Part shown: piece by piece, positions 26,712 to 34,118 of the stretch
Numbering within the stretch: the first letter of the stretch is position 1
Layout of the letters: the number at the start of each line of letters is the position of its first letter
From: CAYPAV01 sp964408805
GTDB taxonomy: Bacteria; Pseudomonadota; Alphaproteobacteria; UBA8366
Direction of reading: 5' to 3'
Length of the DNA: 64,000 nt
NCBI GenBank assembly: GCA_964408805.1
Contig: CAYPAV010000004.1
Span: 1-64,000, forward strand
Notes under the pieces: model-generated
What the model was told of the DNA's origin: nothing
The model's input: the letters and a program-made list of their open reading frames with translations, nothing else
Database searches by the model: none
Position numbers and translations under genes: made by a program

Positions 26712-27486
26712 TCGTGTCAAAATCACCAAGCGGAACGGCGTGGCCACGGTTCGGTTCGATCGGGGCGTGCGGCGGAACGCGCTCGACACCGAGACAATCC
26801 TCGCCCTGACCGACGTGGCGCGGGGTTTCGAGACGGACACCAAGACCAGGGCCGTTGTTCTGACCGGCGCGGCGGACGTCTTTTCGGCCGGAATTGATCT
26901 CCGCGAAGAGGCCCGATGGAACGGTTTGCAGGGCGCTCCTGCGGAACAAAGGTTCATTGGCGGCCAGGGGCGCCGGCTGTTGGAAGCCTGGGAGGAAATT
27001 CCACAGCTGACGATTGCCGCGATCGAGGGGTTTGCCGTCGGCGGCGGGGTTGTCCTCGTCTCGGTCTGCGACTGGCGCGTCATGGCCGAGGATGCGTTCC
27101 TTCTGGTTCCGGAGATCGAGATCGGGCTCAACCTCGGCTGGGGCGCGCTGCCGCGGCTCGTCAACCTCGTCGGTCCCGCCCGGGCGAAACGCATCGCCAT
27201 TCTGTGCGAACGGATCGATGCGGCAACCGCCCTCGATTGGGGTCTGATCGACGAGATCGTACCAAAGGGGAAAACGCTTGCGGCGGCGCGTAAGATGGCG
27301 GCTCGGGCGGCCTCGATGCCGACACTTGCGGCCCAAATGACAAAGGAGACCGTCAATCGGTATGCGAATGCGCTATTACCCCTGACGCAGCACATGGACA
27401 TCGACCAGGGCGCGTCGATTCGAAACAGCCCTGAGGCGGTTGCCGCGCGCAAGAATTTTCGGAAACAAAAACCGCGTAAGCGATAA
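26701..27486 (+). CDS. Enoyl-CoA hydratase/isomerase family (crotonase C)
   Basis: The 261-residue crotonase contains VRFDRGVRRNALDTETI, DVFSAGIDLREEARWN and EGFAVGGGVVLVSVCDWR. Here the first catalytic Glu position is Val (GGGVV), but the second Glu is present in VPEIEIGLNLGWG. This complements the pattern in crotonases A and B, so the three paralogues probably catalyse different steps. The gene overlaps the preceding oxidoreductase gene by 11 bases and ends the run. The C-terminus is strongly basic (RKNFRKQKPRKR), which is unusual for the family. Confidence 0.87.
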   Translation: MATNRVKITKRNGVATVRFDRGVRRNALDTETILALTDVARGFETDTKTRAVVLTGAADVFSAGIDLREEARWNGLQGAPAEQRFIGGQGRRLLEAWEEIPQLTIAAIEGFAVGGGVVLVSVCDWRVMAEDAFLLVPEIEIGLNLGWGALPRLVNLVGPARAKRIAILCERIDAATALDWGLIDEIVPKGKTLAAARKMAARAASMPTLAAQMTKETVNRYANALLPLTQHMDIDQGASIRNSPEAVAARKNFRKQKPRKR

Positions 27487-27523
27487 AATCAACGCGTTAA
27501 GCGTTTGTTGAATCAGCCAGATT

Positions 27524-27551
27524 TTGAATCGCGGCAATAATTGTGTATGTT
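27524..27551 (+). promoter_or_regulatory. Possible sigma-70-like promoter
   Basis: TTGAAT at 27524-27529 and TATGTT at 27546-27551 are separated by 16 bases in a locally AT-rich stretch directly upstream of the receiver-like gene, with AAGGGGAGA serving as ribosome site further on. The match is modest and untested. Confidence 0.3.
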
Positions 27552-27579
27552 ATGTTCGCCGTCGTGAAGGGGAGAGACT

Positions 27580-28566
27580 TTGTTGGCCCAAGCTAATTTG
27601 GCCGATATCACCATAATTTGGGGCGATTCCAATGCGGAGAATCGTCGCCAGATGCGTGCCGCCATGGTCTCCGGCGGTTATCGGGATGTTCGGGATTGTC
27701 GGGAACTTAATGAAATAGAAGCCTTGCTGCGCTCGGCCGTGCCGCCGGATCTTCTAATCGTCAGCGCGCAGATGGGGCCGAAGAGTGTGTTCGACATGAT
27801 CCATCGGCTGCGTCACGGCGATATCGGGCAAAATCCGTTCGTTCCCGTCATACTGTTTACCTGGCGCGCGGATCCCGACTTGATTCGCGGGGCGGCCGAA
27901 TGCGGCGTCGACGACATCTTGGCCGCGCCCATTTCACCGGCCGACCTCTTCAACCGGATCAAGGTCCTGGTCGAGAATAGGAAGCCGTTCGTCGTGACCA
28001 GCGATTATATCGGGCCCGACCGCCGCAAGGATCCGCGCCGCGACGGCGACGCCGACGGCATTCCCCTTTTCGAGGTGCCGAATACGCTGCGCTCCAAGGT
28101 TAAGGGCGAGCGTATTTCGGCGAGCGACCTCAACGCTTTGGTGGACGACGTCATGTCGGAGATGAACGACCAGCGTCTGGTCCGGCATTCCTACCAGATC
28201 AATTTCCTGGTCGTAATCATCCATCCGGCATATGAAGCGAACAAGATCGAACCCGAAATTATCGTGCACGTTCAACGGTTGGCGGAGATTTCGGAGGAGG
28301 TCGGCGAGCGTCTGGAAGGATCCGCCTTCGAGCATGTGGGCGAATTGTGCCAGACCTTAAAGGATGTCGCGGCTTCGATCCGGGAAAATCCCAAAACCCC
28401 CAACTCGAAGGACGTGGAGCTGCTGAAACCATTATCGCAAGCGATTCTCGCCGGCTTCAACCCGGACCGGGATTCCGCCGACATGGCGTCCGAGATTACC
28501 AGCATGGTGTCGAAGTTCTCGGGCCGGGCCAATGAAGCCGCACGCGAACAGGCGAAAGAGCAGTAG
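27580..28566 (+). CDS. Degenerate receiver-domain protein with helical C-terminal region
   Basis: The 328-residue protein opens with a CheY-like domain (residues 10-132), but key positions are changed. The phospho-acceptor Asp is Ser62 (PDLLIVSAQMG), the conserved Lys is Ala116 (DILAAPISP), and only one acidic residue remains in the pocket (WGDSN). Thr94 is kept. A linker with YIGPDRRKDPRRDG, common in alphaproteobacterial regulators, leads to a helical region of about 150 residues ending in a charged tail. It is likely a phosphorylation-independent adaptor. Translation starts at TTG with AAGGGGAGA before it; no better start is seen. The downstream neighbours are a carbonic anhydrase and a STAS protein. 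Confidence 0.75.
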   Translation: MLAQANLADITIIWGDSNAENRRQMRAAMVSGGYRDVRDCRELNEIEALLRSAVPPDLLIVSAQMGPKSVFDMIHRLRHGDIGQNPFVPVILFTWRADPDLIRGAAECGVDDILAAPISPADLFNRIKVLVENRKPFVVTSDYIGPDRRKDPRRDGDADGIPLFEVPNTLRSKVKGERISASDLNALVDDVMSEMNDQRLVRHSYQINFLVVIIHPAYEANKIEPEIIVHVQRLAEISEEVGERLEGSAFEHVGELCQTLKDVAASIRENPKTPNSKDVELLKPLSQAILAGFNPDRDSADMASEITSMVSKFSGRANEAAREQAKEQ

Positions 28567-28728
28567 GTCGACGACCGCAAGCTCAACAATTCATTAAGAT
28601 TTTTGTCCGACGATCGATTTTGAGGTGGACTGGTAGTGCATTTCGCTCTGACCCGAGGCACGTTTTCGCACGAAAATTCGAATTTTAGGTTATTGTCGTG
28701 GGTACTTGGGGATGTATTGGGGGGAATC

Positions 28729-29496
28729 ATGGATCGGCGAAAATTCATTCATGGCGCTGGGGCGTTTCTCGCGACATGTCCGACATGTATCGGCGCGACA
28801 TCCGCCTTGGGCGGTGTCAGCGTGTCGTCGCACTGGTCTTATGGCGGCAAGGACGGCCCCGCGCATTGGGGTGAACTTTCCTCCAGATACAGTGTTTGTG
28901 CCGCCGGCACGCAGCAGTCGCCGATCGATCTGACCGCCGCGGTCTCCGCAAGATTGGCGCCGGTCGAGGTGGCCTATAAGGCCATTCGGCCGCGCGTGGT
29001 CAATAATGGGCACACTATCCAGGTCAATTGCGATCCCGGAAGCGGCATTCATCTTGATGGCGAGGCTTACGCCCTGCTGCAGTTCCATTTTCATCATCCA
29101 AGCGAACATTTGATCGACGGCAAGAGCCGTGCGATGGAGGTTCACTTCGTCCATCAGTCGAAAAAAGGCGGGCTGGCGGTTCTCGGCGTCATGATACGGC
29201 CGGGGGCCGAGAACCGGGTCTTGGCGCCGATTTGGGCGGCGATGCCCCAAAAGGCGGGGCCGGAAGTGGCCGCGCCGGGACCAGTCAATCAGGTTGATCT
29301 CTTGCCGGGCGGGGGAATTTATCGCTATCAAGGGTCCTTGACCACGCCGCCCTGTTCGGAAATCGTTGTTTGGACCGTCTACAAACGGTCCGTGGAGGCA
29401 TCGCCCGCGCAAATCGCCGCCTTCTCCAAGTTGTTTCCGATGAATGCGCGGCCGGCGTTGAAACCGCACCGACGCTACGTGCTGGAATCGGATTGA
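28729..29496 (+). CDS. Alpha-type carbonic anhydrase with Tat-like export signal
   Basis: The 255-residue protein begins with MDRRKFIHGAGAFLATC, a twin-arginine-like signal (RRKFI then hydrophobic stretch), so it should be exported folded to the periplasm. The mature part has the alpha-CA marks: HWGELS, QQSPIDLT, zinc-binding His residues in LLQFHFHHPSEH and MEVHFVHQS, and TTPPCSEIVVWTVYK. A Cys in RYSVCAAGTQQ and one in TTPPC could form the usual disulfide. It hydrates CO2 and zinc is the cofactor. The ATG was chosen for the GGGGGGA just upstream; the frame is open further 5' but the extension is not signal-like. It precedes a STAS gene by 41 bases. Confidence 0.92.
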   Translation: MDRRKFIHGAGAFLATCPTCIGATSALGGVSVSSHWSYGGKDGPAHWGELSSRYSVCAAGTQQSPIDLTAAVSARLAPVEVAYKAIRPRVVNNGHTIQVNCDPGSGIHLDGEAYALLQFHFHHPSEHLIDGKSRAMEVHFVHQSKKGGLAVLGVMIRPGAENRVLAPIWAAMPQKAGPEVAAPGPVNQVDLLPGGGIYRYQGSLTTPPCSEIVVWTVYKRSVEASPAQIAAFSKLFPMNARPALKPHRRYVLESD

Positions 29497-29537
29497 AACC
29501 GCGAAGAGGCGAGCGCTCGCCAAGGGAAGAAAACGAC

Positions 29538-29840
29538 ATGAAATGCAAGATCACGAACCAGGGCGGCGAGATTTGGGTCTATTGCAGCGGTTCGATCACG
29601 ATCGACGACCGGGCGGCTGACGCGGAACTTCTCGATACCTTGGACGATCGGGACAGAGTTGATGTGGTGCTCGATATCTCGAAGGTGGATGCCATCGATG
29701 CCGGTGGGCTGGGCGCGCTGCTCACCATGCGCGAGCATGTGTGGAGCCGCGGTCATTCGCTCTCCCTTGCCAATGCCCGCGGTCCGATCAAAACCACGCT
29801 GGAGACGGCCAGCTTCGACTCACTCTTTGAGATACGCTAA
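29538..29840 (+). CDS. STAS-domain protein (anti-sigma factor antagonist-like)
   Basis: The 100-residue protein is a stand-alone STAS domain: GEIWVYCSGSIT, VVLDISKVDAIDAGGLGALL, LANARGPIKTTLETASFDSL, FEI. In SpoIIAA-type antagonists the motif is D-S-S-G-L-G and the second Ser is phosphorylated. Here it is D-A-G-G-L-G, with Gly56 in that position, so switching by an anti-sigma kinase should not be possible. It may act as a constitutive antagonist or bind another partner. It lies 41 bases after the carbonic anhydrase and converges with an oxidase gene whose stop overlaps its own by four bases. No anti-sigma kinase is in the window. Confidence 0.82.
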   Translation: MKCKITNQGGEIWVYCSGSITIDDRAADAELLDTLDDRDRVDVVLDISKVDAIDAGGLGALLTMREHVWSRGHSLSLANARGPIKTTLETASFDSLFEIR

Positions 29841-31120
29841 AGGCCCATTCGGTCCTTCATGCCGTACCACAAATATACCATCGGCAGGAACCACGGCCGC
29901 CCCGAATAGAGTGGCTTGGTGACGAAGTCGTCGGCCGCGAAGGCGGTTTCCGCCTCTCGGTTGCCGGCGATTTGATAGGCTGCCTTCATCCCGAGCCAGC
30001 GCGCCCAGACGACGCCTGAGCCGCAGAATCCGGTGGCGTAGTGGACGCCGTCATTGACGACCAATTTCGGCAGGAAGTCGAAGGTGAAGCCCGTATAACC
30101 CCACCAGCTGTGGGTCAGCTCGACCCCATCGAGTTCCGGGAAGATTTCCGCTAAAACCTTTCCGAGGCGGCGTGATTTCTTGACCTCGTCATCGGTTGTC
30201 GTGCCCGCCTTGCCGCCGAAGACGATGCGGGTCCCGTCCGGTGAGGGGCGGAAGTAGTTGTAGAGGTTCCGCGACTCGCCGAGCATCCGTTTCTTCGGCA
30301 TCAGCCGGTCCATGACCTCGGGTGCCAGGGTCTTGGTCGCGATGATCTGGCTTGGGATCGGGATCACCCGGCGCTGCAGCCAAGGGGTGGCCTTCCCCGT
30401 ATAGCCGTTCGTTGCCACGATGACGTCGCGCGCCTTGACCGTTCCGCGTTCGGTCGCGACCTCGAAGCCCTCGCCCTCGCGGCGAATGCCGGTGACGGCC
30501 GTTCGGTTATGGACGCTGACGCCGGCGTCGAGGGCACAATTTAGAATGCCGTGATGCAGCTTCCCAGGATGCACGCCGTGGATGTCGGGGCGAATCTGGC
30601 CGCCGAAATAAAGGTCGCTGCCGATCTCGGCGTGCTGCTCGGATTTCGGCACCATATAAGCGCCGACGTCGAGATGTTCGTTCAGGAACTCCGCCTCGCG
30701 GGCCATGCTGTGGTAATGGGCCGGCCGGTTCGCCCCGGTCCAGCGGCCGACCTCCTGATAGTCGCAGTCGATATTCTCCTGGTCGATGAAGCGTTTCAGG
30801 TCTTCCCGCGCGGCCTTGCCTTCGCCATAGAACGCCTTCGCCATTTCCAGGCCGTGGGTCTTGACCATGGTGCTGAAATTCATCCGTAGATTGCCGCTGG
30901 CGATCCCGCCGTTGCGGCTGGAGGCGCCCTCGCCCGGGCGATCCTTTTCGAAGATGTCGACTTTGCGGCCCGCCCGCACCAAGGCGAGCGCCGCACTGGC
31001 ACCCGCATAGCCGGATCCGACGATCGCGACGTCGGTAGTTTCGGGCAGGGTCTCCGATTCCAACTCCTGACGCGGTGCCGCCTCCCACCAGAAGGGATCG
31101 ATGTTCAGATTGTCGGCCAT
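29837..31120 (-). CDS. FAD-dependent amine oxidoreductase (PuuB/DAO-like)
   Basis: The 427-residue protein has VAIVGSGYAGASAALALVRA, a DAO-type fold, and motifs of gamma-glutamylputrescine oxidase-like enzymes: DRPGEGASSRNGGIASGNLR, ATNGYTGKATPWLQRRVIPI, and SWWGYTGFTFDFLPKLV then TGFCGSGVVWARWLGMKAAY. It should oxidise an amine or amino acid substrate. It is the last gene of a long minus-strand run and follows a LimB-like monooxygenase gene by 40 bases. MADNLNID was chosen as start since the open frame upstream is low-complexity and not family-like. Confidence 0.88.
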   Translation of the reverse strand: MADNLNIDPFWWEAAPRQELESETLPETTDVAIVGSGYAGASAALALVRAGRKVDIFEKDRPGEGASSRNGGIASGNLRMNFSTMVKTHGLEMAKAFYGEGKAAREDLKRFIDQENIDCDYQEVGRWTGANRPAHYHSMAREAEFLNEHLDVGAYMVPKSEQHAEIGSDLYFGGQIRPDIHGVHPGKLHHGILNCALDAGVSVHNRTAVTGIRREGEGFEVATERGTVKARDVIVATNGYTGKATPWLQRRVIPIPSQIIATKTLAPEVMDRLMPKKRMLGESRNLYNYFRPSPDGTRIVFGGKAGTTTDDEVKKSRRLGKVLAEIFPELDGVELTHSWWGYTGFTFDFLPKLVVNDGVHYATGFCGSGVVWARWLGMKAAYQIAGNREAETAFAADDFVTKPLYSGRPWFLPMVYLWYGMKDRMGL

Positions 31121-31160
31121 GGTCCTTGTCTCCGGTGTTGTCGGTCGCGGGGTCGCGGCA

Positions 31161-32264
31161 TTAATAGGGTCGGTCGGTCGCCTCGGCGTGCTGGCTGAAG
31201 CGCGGCATGACGTCTTCCGCGAGACGCCGCATGGAGCCCCGCCAAAGGTCCTTGTCGTCCCAGTCATGCCCCGTCATCAATAATGTGCCGAAGGGGCCGA
31301 CCTCGTCCCGGTAGGCAATCAGCCGTTCAAGCACCGTATCGCTGTCCCCGGCGATCACCTGGTCCTCCAAGGCCTCGTTGACCTGGGTCTCGACATGGGT
31401 CTGGAATTCCTGGGGGGAGGCATCCGCCATGCCGCGCTTGGCCTCCAGGGTGCGGAGATAGTGGAAATAATGTCGGAAGCCGCCTTCTGCCTGAGCCACG
31501 TAGTCGGCCGCCTGGTCGTTGCTCTCGGCGACCAGGATGCTGCGGGCGGCACGCCAATTCTCGGGGTCGGGTTTCTTACCGACATCGACGCGTTGATCGC
31601 AATAGTCGGCCCATTGGCTCTTGATGAAGCCGGAGGGGACGAAATTGCCTGAAATCGGAATCCAATCGCGCTCCGCCAAAAGGCGCGCGGCTCCCGATTT
31701 CGGGCTCCGCATCGCATAGGCGATCGGCGGATGGGGCTTCTGCAGCGGCTTTGGCAGGCGGCCGACGCCGACCTCGTCGATCACGAAATCATTCAGCTTC
31801 AGCGACCAGAACTCGCCCTCGATGTCGAATGGCGCGTCCTCGGTCCAGACCGCCTGCATCAGATCGACGCATTCGATCATCATCGCGTGCGAGCGCTCGC
31901 GGTCGACCCCGAAGAGTTCGGAATCGCTGATCAGGCCCCCGGGCCCGACGCCGACCAGTGTCCGTCCACCGCTGATCTGGTCGAACATGGCGATCTGCAT
32001 GCCCAGCTTCAGCGGGTGATGATAGGACAAATTCAGGACGGCGGTGCCGAACTTGATCGATTTGGTCTGATGGATCGTTGTTGCCAGGAACAAGAAAGGA
32101 TCGGTGACGGGTTCCGAGATCGAGGTCTGATGCTCGCCAATCCAGGCTTCGGTGAAGCCCAGCTTGTCCGCCAGGATGACCGCCTCGCGGTTCTCCTCCA
32201 TCACCTCGCGATAGACCCGCTCCTTGGGGTGCAGCGGCATCGCGAAAAAACCAAGATCGACCAT
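31161..32264 (-). CDS. LLM-class flavin-dependent monooxygenase (LimB-like, copy 2)
   Basis: The 367-residue protein resembles limonene 1,2-monooxygenase-type luciferase-family enzymes: LGFFAMPLHPKER, DKLGFTEAWIGEH, IKFGTAVLNLSYHHPLKLGM and GGRTLVGVGPGGLISD. Such proteins use reduced FMN from a partner reductase to oxygenate hydrocarbons, amines or ketones. No obvious flavin reductase is adjacent. The gene lies 59 bases after a ThDP enzyme and 40 bases before the amine oxidase in the same direction. It is distinct from the shorter LLM protein near 5 kb. Confidence 0.87.
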   Translation of the reverse strand: MVDLGFFAMPLHPKERVYREVMEENREAVILADKLGFTEAWIGEHQTSISEPVTDPFLFLATTIHQTKSIKFGTAVLNLSYHHPLKLGMQIAMFDQISGGRTLVGVGPGGLISDSELFGVDRERSHAMMIECVDLMQAVWTEDAPFDIEGEFWSLKLNDFVIDEVGVGRLPKPLQKPHPPIAYAMRSPKSGAARLLAERDWIPISGNFVPSGFIKSQWADYCDQRVDVGKKPDPENWRAARSILVAESNDQAADYVAQAEGGFRHYFHYLRTLEAKRGMADASPQEFQTHVETQVNEALEDQVIAGDSDTVLERLIAYRDEVGPFGTLLMTGHDWDDKDLWRGSMRRLAEDVMPRFSQHAEATDRPY

Positions 32265-32323
32265 TATTAACTCTCCCCTATTCCCGTGCCAGTGAGTCTA
32301 GTTCCGCGTCTAGCGGCGGCAAT

Positions 32324-33877
32324 CTAGCTGGCGAACACCGCATCAATGAGTTGAGGGCCGTCAGCGGCGAGGGCGCGGTCGAGCTGGCTGGTGAAGTCCT
32401 CCGCGGTCTCGGCGCGATTCCCCTCCACCCCCATGCCCTTGGCGAGATGGGTCCAGTCAATGTCCGGATTGCCGATATCGAACAGGCGGTCGGCCTTCGG
32501 CCCTAACTCGTTGGCGCCGGTCTTGAAGTATTCGTTCTCGAGGATTTTATAGCGCCGGTTGGTCAGAATCACCGTGGTGATGTCGAGCGCTTCGCGCGCA
32601 TGGGTCCAGAGCGCCTGATTGGTGTACATGCCGCCGCCATCGGCCTGGATGCAGACCACTTTCCGGTTCGGGCAGGCGACTGCGGCACCGATTGCGACAG
32701 GGAGGCCCATGCCAATCGATCCGCCCGTTATGCCAAGCCAATCATGGGGTTGGGCCGTACGCGTACCCCCGAAAATAGGCCCGCCCGAGGTCGTCGCCTC
32801 GGAGACGATGATGGCGTTTTCGGGCAGCAACGCACCCAATGCCATGCCGATGGTTTTCGGGTTCAAGGGGCCGCTCGGGCGTTCGGGCGGGGCCAGGTCA
32901 TGGGCGGCGCCGGCGGTTGTGGCGTCCAAAGCCTCCGCCAGCGCTTCCAGCGCCCATTCCGCATCGCCCGTGGGGCCCGCCAATTCATGCGCCGCCGTGC
33001 CTTCCGGGATCAGCAGGCTCGGATAGCCTTCATAGGCGAGATAGGCGACCGGCGGTTTGGTGCCGGCGAGGATGACGTTCTTCGCCGATCCCAGGGTCTC
33101 CAGAGCCACCGGCTGGTCGCCCGGCAGGGGGCCGAACTTGCCCCGGCCGCCGCCCCGCGCCATCCGCGAGAGGAACACCTCGACCATCAGACGGCAGCCG
33201 GTCTTGGCGGCGATCCGGTTGGCCGCCGCGAGGCCCTTCTCGGAGAGGCCGGTGCCGTTCAGGACGATGATCGCGGTTGCGTCCTCGGCCAGAACCCCGG
33301 CAATCGCCTCGATGGTCTCCGACGTCGGGCGCGGCCGCGCCGTATCGGTTTCGGTTGGCTCCACCGGGACCGCATCGTCGCCCCAGGTCGCGTCCTGCGG
33401 CACGATCAAGGTCGCGATCTGGCCGCGCCGGGCGGCCGCCACGGCGTCGGCGCCGTCCCGGGCCAGGGTCGCGGGGTGCTCCGCCACCCGGACCCAGTTC
33501 GACATCGGCTTCGCCAGCGATTCGAGGTCGCAGTCCAGGAGCGGGTCATGCCTGCGGTGATAGCTAGGATAGGTGCCGACGATATTGACCAGTGGACTGA
33601 ATGCGCGCTTGGCGTTGTGGAGGTTGGAGAGACCATTGGCGAGCCCCGGCCCCACATGCAGCAGGCTTGCCGCCGGCTTGCCGGTCATCCGGGCGTAGCC
33701 GTCGGCGGCCCCCGTGCAGACCCCTTCGAAGAGACCGAGAATCGGACGCAGTTCCGGAACCGCATCGAACTCGCGAATGATCTCCATTTCGGTCGAGCCC
33801 GGATTGGTGAAAACATGGTCGATGCCGCAATCGACCAAGGTTCGCACCAGACTTTCCGCCCCATTCATGCCGGTCAT
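32324..33877 (-). CDS. ThDP-dependent enzyme, acetolactate synthase/benzoylformate decarboxylase-like
   Basis: The 517-residue protein has the ThDP-enzyme order: N-terminal pyrimidine-binding domain with the catalytic Glu in FEGVCTGAADGYARMTGKPA, a central domain, and the C-terminal ThDP/Mg motif in CIQADGGGMYTNQ, closing with VILTNRRYKI. It differs clearly from the acyl-CoA lyase-type protein at 7.2 kb. Members decarboxylate 2-oxo acids or join aldehydes. Its place before the monooxygenase and oxidase genes suggests a 2-oxo acid intermediate. True biosynthetic acetolactate synthase is less likely since no small subunit follows. Confidence 0.85.
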   Translation of the reverse strand: MTGMNGAESLVRTLVDCGIDHVFTNPGSTEMEIIREFDAVPELRPILGLFEGVCTGAADGYARMTGKPAASLLHVGPGLANGLSNLHNAKRAFSPLVNIVGTYPSYHRRHDPLLDCDLESLAKPMSNWVRVAEHPATLARDGADAVAAARRGQIATLIVPQDATWGDDAVPVEPTETDTARPRPTSETIEAIAGVLAEDATAIIVLNGTGLSEKGLAAANRIAAKTGCRLMVEVFLSRMARGGGRGKFGPLPGDQPVALETLGSAKNVILAGTKPPVAYLAYEGYPSLLIPEGTAAHELAGPTGDAEWALEALAEALDATTAGAAHDLAPPERPSGPLNPKTIGMALGALLPENAIIVSEATTSGGPIFGGTRTAQPHDWLGITGGSIGMGLPVAIGAAVACPNRKVVCIQADGGGMYTNQALWTHAREALDITTVILTNRRYKILENEYFKTGANELGPKADRLFDIGNPDIDWTHLAKGMGVEGNRAETAEDFTSQLDRALAADGPQLIDAVFAS

Positions 33878-33956
33878 GACGATCCCCTTCGAAATGCTGT
33901 TCGGGAGTCAATCTTGATCCCGCAGGGGCGGGTTCAATGGTGGGCCGAGCCGATTA

Positions 33957-34080
33957 CCCTCACCCCAACCCTCTCCCGCAAGCGGGAGAGGGAGCCTGAC
34001 GATCCGCGCCCCTATTCCCCTCTCCCGCTCGCGGGAGAGGGGGGGACCCGCCACACGTGCGCGTGGTGGGAAGGTGAGGG
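33957..34080. repeat. Composite palindromic intergenic element
   Basis: Two perfect hairpins occur: an 11-bp stem with an AA loop (33969-33992) and a 12-bp stem with a TC loop (34017-34042), both built on CCCTCTCCCGC. Outer inverted ends CCCTCACC (33957-33964) and GGTGAGGG (34073-34080) enclose them. This is a REP/MITE-like arrangement and may also end transcription between the ligase gene and the ThDP gene. Confidence 0.8.
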
Positions 34081-34118
34081 CCGCCGCAAAGCGGTGGGAG
34101 AACTCGATGCGACTTCAC

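Noticed and set aside
27491..27505. AACGC-GTTAA-GCGTT as a terminator after the crotonase operon
   Set aside because: The stem is only five pairs and no T-run follows.
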